Under the pieces are notes generated by a model. That model ran no database searches, was not told the DNA's origin, and worked only from the letters and a program-made list of their open reading frames with translations. From DASYYE01 sp035946955 (lineage in GTDB: Bacteria > Actinomycetota > Actinomycetes > Streptosporangiales > Streptosporangiaceae): a stretch of 27,631 nucleotides of DNA. Shown piece after piece: positions 15,772 through 22,045 of the stretch (position 1 is the stretch's first letter; each line of letters opens with the position of its first letter). Location: positions 1 through 27,631 of the forward strand of contig DASYYE010000470.1 of NCBI GenBank assembly GCA_035946955.1. The letters run 5' to 3'. The position numbers were made by a program, and so were the translations under genes.

Positions 15772-16399
15772 TCCCGTAACCAGCAGGCCGGCTCAGCATG
15801 ACCACGAGGCGGCCACGGCGGGAGGCGTTGCTTACCGGGCCGTGAAGCGCGGGATGGACATCGTGCTCGGCTCGGTGATGCTCGCAGCCTCGCTGCCAGT
15901 GATCGCGGTCGCGGCCGCCGCCGTTGTCTTCGAGACTCCCGGCTCTCCGTTCTTCCTGCAATGGCGGGCGAGCGTTGGCGGACGGCCGTTCCGGATTATC
16001 AAACTGCGGACGATGGTGGCCAAGGCCGACCGCCTGGGACCTGTGCTGACACAGCTTAGAGACCCCAGGATCACCACAGTGGGCTCGCTGCTGCGCCGGT
16101 GGAGTGTGGACGAGCTGCCCCAACTGGTGAACGTGCTGGCCGGCCAGATGAGCCTGGTCGGCCCGCGCCCGGAAGTGCTGCCGATCGTGGCAACCTACCC
16201 GGTCCGGCACAGGGGAGTGCTGAGCGTCCAGCCCGGTCTGACCGGCTGGGCGCAGGTCCACGGCAGAGACGAACTCTCGATCCCGGACAAGCTCGAACTG
16301 GAAATGGAGTACGTCACCAGCCGCAGCATTGCCATGGACCTGCGGATCTTGGCGCGGACGGTTCTTATAGTGCTGACCGGCCGGGGTGTCACCCGGTAA
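15761..16399 (+). CDS. Undecaprenyl-phosphate sugar phosphotransferase (PglC-like)
   Basis: Initiating monotopic phosphoglycosyl transferase, 212 aa (bacterial sugar transferase family). The re-entrant membrane helix follows KRGMD (about 30-55). The catalytic part has KLRTM, DPRITTVGSLLRRWSVDELPQ, the signature MSLVGPRPE and QPGLTGWAQVHGRDE. It lacks the large multi-helix N-terminus of WbaP, so it is the short PglC form. It moves a phosphosugar from a UDP-sugar to undecaprenyl phosphate at the cytoplasmic membrane face. Its ATG lies within the end of the aminotransferase gene, implying coupled translation and a shared substrate. Confidence 0.92.
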   Translation: MRADPVTSRPAQHDHEAATAGGVAYRAVKRGMDIVLGSVMLAASLPVIAVAAAAVVFETPGSPFFLQWRASVGGRPFRIIKLRTMVAKADRLGPVLTQLRDPRITTVGSLLRRWSVDELPQLVNVLAGQMSLVGPRPEVLPIVATYPVRHRGVLSVQPGLTGWAQVHGRDELSIPDKLELEMEYVTSRSIAMDLRILARTVLIVLTGRGVTR

Positions 16400-16410
16400 G
16401 CAGCCATGGT

Positions 16411-16428
16411 GGGCCGTCTTCACGGCCC
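16411..16428 (+). terminator. Short hairpin after the sugar transferase gene
   Basis: Perfect 7-bp stem gggccgt/acggccc closed by a CUUC tetraloop, 12 nt after the stop. It may end or attenuate transcription before the GT2 gene. Confidence 0.45.
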
Positions 16429-16626
16429 CGGCTTTCGTCGCGAGCGGCTGTTCGTCATTTTTCGGCAAACTACCCCAGTGACCGCTCTTGCCGGAGTCAG
16501 CTCCACCTTCGGCGCCAATTTCTTTGGGGCCGGTGAACCCGGCCATTTTATATGCTCCCTCCATGGTGGGTGAGCTGTACCGCCCCGCTCTCACCGGGGC
16601 TGCGCCGGGAATGGGAGGCGCATGAC

Positions 16627-17970
16627 GTGCTGGCGCTGGCCGTCTTCTGGGGCGGCCTCGCCGCCATGGCATGGGCGTGGGCCGGATACCCGCTGCTGGC
16701 TGGCCTGGCAGCTGCCACGGTGAAGCACGGGCCGCAGGATCACCCGGACCGGGATGGGGCGGGAGGATGCCCGTCGATCTCAGTGGTCGTGGCGGTCCAC
16801 GACGAGGAACGCGCGCTGCCAGCGAAGCTGCAGAACTGTCTTGAGCTGGACTACCCCGCTACTGAGCTGGAAGTCCTCGTTGCATCTGACGGCTCACAGG
16901 ACGGCACGGTAGCGATAGCGCAAGATTTCGCGGCCAGGCACAGCAATGTGCGCCTGGTCTCCTCCGCTGCGCGGTGCGGCAAGAGCTCCATACAGAACGC
17001 GGCGGCGGCTGCCGCGTCTGGAGAGGTGTTGCTGTTCACCGATGTGGACACCGTGCTTGGCCGGGACGCGCTGCACATCGTTGCGGCGGGCTTCCGTCGG
17101 CCCAGCGCCGGATGCCTGACCGGGCGGGTCATGTGGCAGTCCAAGGAGGGTTCCGGCAGGGCGCACTCGGAGAACCTGTACTGGCGGTACGAGCACGCCC
17201 TTTGGCGGCGTGAGACCCGGCTGGGCATTCTGGCCTGGGGGAGTGGGCCATGCCTGGCGGTGAGGCGTCACCTCTTCCGCCCGATCGACCCGTGCTTCGG
17301 GGACGACGTGGCGATACCGTTCGACGTCATCGCGCAGGGATTCTCGGTGATCTACGAGCCGTCGCTTGTCGCGCTGGAAGAGTCATGGGAAGGCGATGGC
17401 TCGGCGCTGCGGGCGCGCGCCCGGATGACGCTGCGCGGCTTCACCGGCACGCTGGCCCGCAGGCGTGTCTACAGTCCGTGGCAGCGCCCGGGGCTTTTCG
17501 TCGCGGTGGTATCCCACAAACTGCTGAGGTGGGTCACACCTTTCCTCTTTCTGGCTGTTCTCGCGACGGCTGTCCCGCTTGCCGTGGACAGCTATCCTGC
17601 CGCGCAGGGCATTCTCGTGGTGCAGGTCGGGGCGGTCATGGCCGCAGTCGCCGGGGGACTCGCCGCCCGGTACGGGGTGAGAGTTCCTTTCGTCAACGCT
17701 GCTTACGATCTGGCTCTGGAAAACATCGGGATGCTGGTCGGCGTGGCCAAGGGTGCCGCTGGCCAGCGCCAGCTCGCTTACGGTGGAGACCAGGCGGAAC
17801 TCAGTCACAGGCCGGGGGGCCAGGACGGCTTATGGGCGACGGCCCCGGCTTATGGGCGACGGCCCCGGCGGCTGCGCGTCACGGACGCTTCAGGAACCTC
17901 CAGTAGAACGTCCCGAACACCAGGACAATCCCGATGTTCACTATCAGCCGCTCCCAGAAGTGGTGCCTGA
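16627..17970 (+). CDS. Membrane-bound GT2 family glycosyltransferase
   Basis: 447 aa, processive-type GT-A enzyme. One membrane helix lies at the N-terminus (about 1-28). The catalytic domain has VVVAVHDEERALP, SDGSQDGT, DxD as D139-V-D141, GSGPCLAVRR, GDDV with the acidic pair D226-D227, and RARMTLRGFTG in place of the QxxRW region. Two hydrophobic stretches follow (about 300-345). GGGAGG precedes GTG 16627 at 8-nt spacing. The last 45 or so residues are Ser/Arg/Pro-rich and unlike the family: a 20-bp tandem duplication at 17827-17866 shifts the frame. Without it the protein would end at TAG 17904-17906. It probably extends the lipid-linked glycan begun by the PglC-like enzyme. Confidence 0.85.
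   Translation: MLALAVFWGGLAAMAWAWAGYPLLAGLAAATVKHGPQDHPDRDGAGGCPSISVVVAVHDEERALPAKLQNCLELDYPATELEVLVASDGSQDGTVAIAQDFAARHSNVRLVSSAARCGKSSIQNAAAAAASGEVLLFTDVDTVLGRDALHIVAAGFRRPSAGCLTGRVMWQSKEGSGRAHSENLYWRYEHALWRRETRLGILAWGSGPCLAVRRHLFRPIDPCFGDDVAIPFDVIAQGFSVIYEPSLVALEESWEGDGSALRARARMTLRGFTGTLARRRVYSPWQRPGLFVAVVSHKLLRWVTPFLFLAVLATAVPLAVDSYPAAQGILVVQVGAVMAAVAGGLAARYGVRVPFVNAAYDLALENIGMLVGVAKGAAGQRQLAYGGDQAELSHRPGGQDGLWATAPAYGRRPRRLRVTDASGTSSRTSRTPGQSRCSLSAAPRSGA
17827..17866. repeat. 20-bp tandem duplication inside the GT2 gene
   Basis: ggcttatgggcgacggcccc is present twice head to tail (17827-17846, 17847-17866). Its length is not a multiple of three, so it changes the reading frame of the GT2 C-terminus. 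Confidence 0.95.
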
Positions 17971-18046
17971 AGAACAGGACGTCCACGCCGACCACGACGA
18001 CTACCAGCGCGAGCACGTAGAGCACGACGGCTGCCTGTTTCCCCAC
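17879..18046 (-). CDS. Small two-helix membrane protein (55 aa)
   Basis: Minus-strand GTG 18046 to TGA 17879. The protein has a hydrophobic helix (AAVVLYVLALVVVVVGVDVL), a short charged turn (FFRHHFWERL), a second helix (IVNIGIVLVFGTFYW) and a basic end RFLKRP. Codons are strongly G/C-ending and the composition is exactly that of small actinobacterial membrane proteins; I recall near-identical short proteins in this phylum without known function. An in-frame stop four codons upstream fixes the GTG as the only start, and the ribosome site is weak. Its 3' end overlaps the tail of the GT2 gene, more evidence that the GT2 tail is an artefact of the duplication. With two helices and glycan neighbours, a role as a small membrane accessory subunit is conceivable but unproven. 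Confidence 0.7.
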   Translation of the reverse strand: MGKQAAVVLYVLALVVVVVGVDVLFFRHHFWERLIVNIGIVLVFGTFYWRFLKRP

Positions 18047-18117
18047 CGTTTCGTTCTACTACGTGCAACGGAGTGGAGCAAGAACGCTTGGTCAAGGCTG
18101 CCCCTGGCTGCCGCCGC

Positions 18118-18424
18118 AATGGGAGCACCGGATGATCCCTACGCCGTGGTCAGCCTCCCGCAGGTCTGGCCGCGGGCATACACGGTCAAGGAGTTCGCCC
18201 GCCGTGCCGGGCGGGTAGGGCCCCGGCCTGCCGGCGAGTCACTGCCGTCGTGGCTGGCCAGGGTCCACGAGGGCCGGGACCGCGCCCGCATGCTCGGCGA
18301 CAGTCCCGCCGACGACGTGGCCGACCCGGCCGGCGGCCCGTTCCAGTCCTATGCCGAGGCGGCCGAACTCCTGGACCAGCTCATGGCCTGCACGGCTGAC
18401 CTGGGCTGGGCACGGGTGGCATAG
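18118..18424 (+). CDS. Small protein of unknown function, antisense to the dehydratase 3' end
   Basis: 101 aa from ATG 18118 (ATGGGAGCACC). Where it overlaps the dehydratase frame on the other strand (18239-18424), codon statistics favour this strand: by my count about 89% G/C at its third positions against 79% for the opposite frame. The C-terminus (FQSYAEAAELLDQLMACTADLGWARVA) looks like a regular helical protein. No ribosome site is visible at the ATG and no family is recognised. One of the two overlapping frames is probably not a real protein end. Confidence 0.45.
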
Positions 18425-20248
18425 CGCGGGGGCCTGCGCGCACGCGGCCAGGGCGGCGCGCAGGGACTGCGGGGCGGTACTGGGGTCCAGGTCACGCGTG
18501 AGTTCGGGGTCCAGCGGCGGCGCTGGTGTCTGGCTGATCAGCGGGTGGCTGGGACGGCGGTCTGCCTCGCCGCGTCCCAGCAGGGTCTCCTGGAGTTTCT
18601 CGCCCGGCCGCAGCCCGGTGAAGACCAGGTCAACCGGGCGGTCCGTGCTGGCCGCGAGCCTGCGGGCGATGTCAGCGATCCGGACCGGCGCACCCATGTC
18701 CAGCACGAGCACTTCGCCGTCGCGGCCGATCACGGCTGCCTGCAGGACCAGTTGCACTGCCTCGTCGGCGGTCATGAAGTAGCGGTCCACCTCGGGGTGG
18801 GTGACTGTGACCGGGCCGCCCAAGGCGACCTGGGCTGACAGGGTGGTCAGTACTGAACCCCGGCTGCCGAGCACGTTGCCGAACCGCACGCTCAGGTACG
18901 AGCCGTGGGCCTGGGTGGCCATGTGCGCGGTGAGGCGCTCCGCGATCCGCTTGGAATAGCCGAGCACGCTGACCGGGTCGGCCGCCTTGTCCGTGGATAT
19001 GTTCACGAATGACTCGGTGCTGCAGGCGGCTGCCGCTGCCAGCACGGTCTGCGTCCCCCAGACGTTGCTCTTGAGCGCCTCCGCCGGGTAGCGCTCCAGC
19101 AGCGGCAGGTGCTTGAGGGCGGCGGCGTGGAACACCACCTGCGGCCGGAACCGCGCGAACACCTCGTGTACGCGGCGGTGGTCGCGGATGTCGGCGAGCA
19201 CGGTCTCGTCGGAGTCCAGCATGGCCCGCCCGTGGATCTGGAGCTGGACGGCGTGCAGTGCCGACTCGTCCTGGTCCAGCATGACCAGTTCGGCCGGGCC
19301 AAGGCGGTGCAGCTGGCGGCAGAGCTCCGAGCCGACCGAGCCGCCCGCCCCGGTCACCAGCACCCGCTTGCCCCTGATGTAGGCACGCACCGCCGCCCCG
19401 TCGGTCTGCACCGGGCACCGCCCCAGCAGGTCGCTGATGCGGGGGTCACGTACGCCCTCGATCCGTGCGCCACCGGTCAGCAACTCCCGGACGGAGGGGA
19501 TCACCTTGGGGGTGAGCCCGCATTCCTCCGCGGCCGCCGTAACCGCACGGATCACCGGTCCGGTGGCTCCTGCCAGTGCGATCACCAGCACCCGGGCCCC
19601 GGTCCGGGCCGCGACCTCGGCCATGGCAGTCCGGTCGCCCAGGACCGGGACGCCGTGGATCCGCAACTGCCGCTTGGCAGGGTCGTCGTCCAGGACGGCC
19701 ACCGGGCGGTAGGCGGCACCAGGCTGGGTGACCAGCCGCCTGATGAGCTGCTCCCCTGCGTCCCCCGCGCCGAAGACGATGATCTTCGTGGCCGTCTCGG
19801 CGGCGCGCCGTGCTCGCAGTCTCGCCGCGAACACCATGTACCGGCCCCCGAGCATCACCGACCCAGCCAGCACAGCGGCGGGCAGCACCACCACCCCCGA
19901 CGGCTGGCGCTGCCCGCTGACCAGGACGGGCAGGGTCACAGCCAGGCACAGTGTGATGGCCATGCTCGCCATCACGACACCGGACACCTCATCGAGGCTG
20001 CCTCGGTGGAAGCGGCTGCGGTACAGGCCGGCCAGTGCCCCGCAGGCCGGCACGAGCACGAACACGGCCCCGGCCACCCGGGCCAGGTCGGCTGCGTTCA
20101 CCGTGGTGGCGGGCAGGTCGCGGGTCACCCGAGCGGCGCAGGCCAGCCCCGTGAGCCACGCCGCGGCGTCGAATACGACCTCGGCGCCCATCTTGGGCAG
20201 CCGCGTCACAGCTCCGCCGTGAGCCCACACAACGTTCCCCCCACCCAC
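18239..20248 (-). CDS. Membrane nucleotide-sugar 4,6-dehydratase (PglF/WbpM/CapD family)
   Basis: 669 aa. Hydrophobic N-terminus (about 25-140), then a first Rossmann domain (IIVFGAGDAGEQL, about 155-165) and a catalytic SDR domain with TGAGGSVG (299-306), ISTDKAADP (417-425) and LGYSK. Leu429 occupies the place of the YxxxK tyrosine, where FlaA1/PglF-type enzymes have Met. It would convert UDP-GlcNAc to a 4-keto-6-deoxy sugar for the PLP aminotransferase encoded at 14608-15771. The GTG at 20248 is preceded by GGGGGG. The last 55 or so residues are atypical and overlap a plus-strand frame with better codon statistics. It is divergent from the LCP gene, sharing a 338-bp control region. Confidence 0.9.
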   Translation of the reverse strand: MGGGNVVWAHGGAVTRLPKMGAEVVFDAAAWLTGLACAARVTRDLPATTVNAADLARVAGAVFVLVPACGALAGLYRSRFHRGSLDEVSGVVMASMAITLCLAVTLPVLVSGQRQPSGVVVLPAAVLAGSVMLGGRYMVFAARLRARRAAETATKIIVFGAGDAGEQLIRRLVTQPGAAYRPVAVLDDDPAKRQLRIHGVPVLGDRTAMAEVAARTGARVLVIALAGATGPVIRAVTAAAEECGLTPKVIPSVRELLTGGARIEGVRDPRISDLLGRCPVQTDGAAVRAYIRGKRVLVTGAGGSVGSELCRQLHRLGPAELVMLDQDESALHAVQLQIHGRAMLDSDETVLADIRDHRRVHEVFARFRPQVVFHAAALKHLPLLERYPAEALKSNVWGTQTVLAAAAACSTESFVNISTDKAADPVSVLGYSKRIAERLTAHMATQAHGSYLSVRFGNVLGSRGSVLTTLSAQVALGGPVTVTHPEVDRYFMTADEAVQLVLQAAVIGRDGEVLVLDMGAPVRIADIARRLAASTDRPVDLVFTGLRPGEKLQETLLGRGEADRRPSHPLISQTPAPPLDPELTRDLDPSTAPQSLRAALAACAQAPALCHPCPAQVSRAGHELVQEFGRLGIGLERAAGRVGHVVGGTVAEHAGAVPALVDPGQPRRQ

Positions 20249-20586
20249 GAAAGCCCCCCGTCTCTGGTCTGCCTGGCCCCTGAAACGCCTGTGCCGCCTC
20301 GCGTTTTGGGTACTTGGCGCTCGGTGCTTTTAAATCGTAGCGGTGGGTAGATTACCTTCCGTCACTCATGACGACACAGAGTGAAATCCTGTTTCCGGGC
20401 GAGGGGACGTAAGAAGGGAAACCTCGCCTACCGCAGGGGAAGGGGGAATACGCCGCGATAAGCACTCACGCGGCGCTCGCACCATGGAAAGGGATTGTCT
20501 GGCCGAACGGACTCATACCGGGCCGCCTGCGGGCAGTAACGCCATAGGCACTGGCCTGTGCGACGGCTCAGGCAAGGGGGAAATCA
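20249..20586. other. Divergent control region with structured leader before the LCP gene
   Basis: No gene. A stem ggcgagg/cctcgcc (20398-20404, 20422-20428) closes a purine-rich 17-nt loop. A second stem cgccgcg/cgcggcg (20451-20457, 20469-20475) follows, then the ribosome site AGGGGG before ATG 20587. A tcactc/gagtga inverted repeat lies at 20362-20384. A possible -35 TTGGCG is at 20314-20319, but the -10 is unclear. I compared it from memory with ydaO and GEMM riboswitches and saw no convincing match. Confidence 0.45.
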
Positions 20587-21642
20587 ATGTCCGAAACGCC
20601 CACGGGGAATGACCCCGCGCTTCCGGAGACCTCACCGCCTGACGTGGTGAGTCGCCGCCGCCGCAGGCGTCCCGTCAGCCGCGGGCGCCGGGCCTGGCGC
20701 ATCGCCCTCATCTCGCTCAGCAGCGCATTGGCTCTCGTGTGCGCCGTGGCCGTGGGTGGGGTGCTCCTGCTCAACCATCTGGCGGGCAGCATCAAGCGGG
20801 TTCCGGTCTCCTTCGCCAAGCTCGACGCGGCGGGCCACCCGCTCGGCGGTCCCAGTGGCCAGGCCATGACGGTCCTGATCACCAGTAATGCGTTCGGCCC
20901 CACGTCCGATGACCCCGTTGCGCCGGGCCCCGCCGGCAGCGGGGCAGGCACCGGGCTCATCATGCTGCTGCACTGCAACGCGGACCAGCAGGCGGGTGGC
21001 GTCGTGTCGATCCCGGCGGACGATCTGGTCCGCGTCCCAGGCCACGGCATGGTCAGGATCGGCGACGTGATAGGGATCGGCGGTCCGACAATGCTCGTGA
21101 CCACCGTGGAACACCTGACCCACGTGCAGCTCCAGCACTATGCGCGGATCGATTTCACACACGTGGCCAATGTGGTCAACGCCATGGGCGGGGTGGACGT
21201 GACCCTGCCGGCGGCCACGACCAGCTTCGGTCACACCTTCCACGCCGGCGTCAACCACCTCAACGGGGTCAACGCGGACAAATACGCGCGGCAGCCCTCA
21301 CTGACACAGGAAGGCCGGACGCTGCGCCAGCAGAGCCTCATCCGGGCCGTGGTGGCGAAGATCGCCGACGACAACCTCCTGGGAGACCCGTTGACCGCCG
21401 TCCACATGCTCGGTGCGCTGACGGCCATGCTGACGGTGGACAGCAACTTCACGAACGCCGAGCTGGCCTCGGCCGCTGCCAACGTGAAGACCCTCGACAG
21501 CAGTGGGCGCACGTTCGTGACGGCCCCGGCCAACGTCCACGGGTTCGTGGCCCAGCATCTGTGGCAGGCGATCCGGCACGACTCGATCGCCGCGTTCGCC
21601 AAGAAGTTCCCCTCGACGGTGACTCCGGAGGCAGTTCCCTGA
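20587..21642 (+). CDS. LytR-CpsA-Psr (LCP) family protein with altered active-site motifs
   Basis: 351 aa. Basic cytoplasmic tail, one membrane helix (about 38-62), then an extracellular LCP domain (about 93-260). LCP enzymes move lipid-linked glycans onto peptidoglycan. The fold is clear from IMLLHCN, VVSIPADD, PGHG, IGGPTMLVTTVEHLT, HYARIDF, GGVDVTLP and LRQQSLIRA. Key residues differ: the usual SDT before the first strand is T122-G123-L124, the IPRDS arginine is A144, and YVRQR is YARQP. Loss of the Asp and Arg that bind Mg-pyrophosphate suggests a weakened or changed activity. AGGGGG precedes the ATG. Its neighbours make glycans, so it may still bind the product of the locus. Confidence 0.85.
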   Translation: MSETPTGNDPALPETSPPDVVSRRRRRRPVSRGRRAWRIALISLSSALALVCAVAVGGVLLLNHLAGSIKRVPVSFAKLDAAGHPLGGPSGQAMTVLITSNAFGPTSDDPVAPGPAGSGAGTGLIMLLHCNADQQAGGVVSIPADDLVRVPGHGMVRIGDVIGIGGPTMLVTTVEHLTHVQLQHYARIDFTHVANVVNAMGGVDVTLPAATTSFGHTFHAGVNHLNGVNADKYARQPSLTQEGRTLRQQSLIRAVVAKIADDNLLGDPLTAVHMLGALTAMLTVDSNFTNAELASAAANVKTLDSSGRTFVTAPANVHGFVAQHLWQAIRHDSIAAFAKKFPSTVTPEAVP

Positions 21643-21664
21643 CCTCAGCTAGTGCCGGAGTGCT

Positions 21665-21698
21665 GGTGCCGGTGGCGGCTCACGCCGCTGCCGGCACC
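21665..21698 (+). terminator. LCP gene terminator hairpin
   Basis: 14-bp arms ggtgccggtggcgg and ccgctgccggcacc (two G-U pairs) with a 6-nt loop, 22 nt after the stop codon. Confidence 0.75.
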
Positions 21699-21908
21699 TT
21701 CATGTGATGGCAGGTTCCGGACAGCCGCGTCAGCCGGTGACGGCACGCTCCGCGACCATGTGCACGTCCGTGACTGGGCGGTTTCACCACAAACATATTC
21801 ACTTTCGGTACACCGAGTAAGGAAGGTGTCACGCCGAAGCCAGCATCGCGTTTTGCTAACACCATGTGTTCGTGTGCTGTGGGTGCGCAGAGCGCTGGCG
21901 AGAACACG

Positions 21909-21950
21909 CAAGGTGAAACCTTGACCGCTGATAAACGAGGTTGCTATGTT
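21909..21950 (+). promoter_or_regulatory. Promoter with overlapping palindrome for the secreted Cys-rich protein
   Basis: -35 TTGACC (21921-21926), 18-bp spacer, -10 TATGTT (21945-21950). A palindrome caaggt-gaa-accttg (21909-21923) runs into the -35 element, a placement suited to a repressor or to an activator binding just upstream. The predicted start near 21957 gives a leader of about 90 nt. The rest of 21643-22045 shows no gene. Confidence 0.6.
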
Positions 21951-21978
21951 CGCAAACCGGAGCATTCTCAAATGCGAG

Positions 21979-21994
21979 ATGTGTCCGGACACAT
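21979..21994 (+). promoter_or_regulatory. 16-bp perfect palindrome in the leader of the secreted protein gene
   Basis: atgtgtccggacacat, fully self-complementary, about 22 nt downstream of the predicted transcription start and 51 nt before GTG 22046. Placed like a roadblock operator. Confidence 0.6.
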
Positions 21995-22045
21995 GTGCGC
22001 AATGGCCGAGTGATCTTGGTCGGCCAAACTTGTGAGGAGATGCGC

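Noticed and set aside
16552..16626. Upstream ATG start for the GT2 gene at 16552
   Set aside because: No ribosome site; GTG 16627 has GGGAGG at proper spacing and leads directly into the first membrane helix.
19109..20350. Long plus-strand frame opposite the dehydratase
   Set aside because: Low-complexity His/Gly/Arg-rich shadow of a well-supported gene.
20398..20475. ydaO (c-di-AMP) or GEMM (c-di-GMP) riboswitch before the LCP gene
   Set aside because: Purine-rich loop looked suggestive, but the conserved core sequences of neither class could be found by eye.
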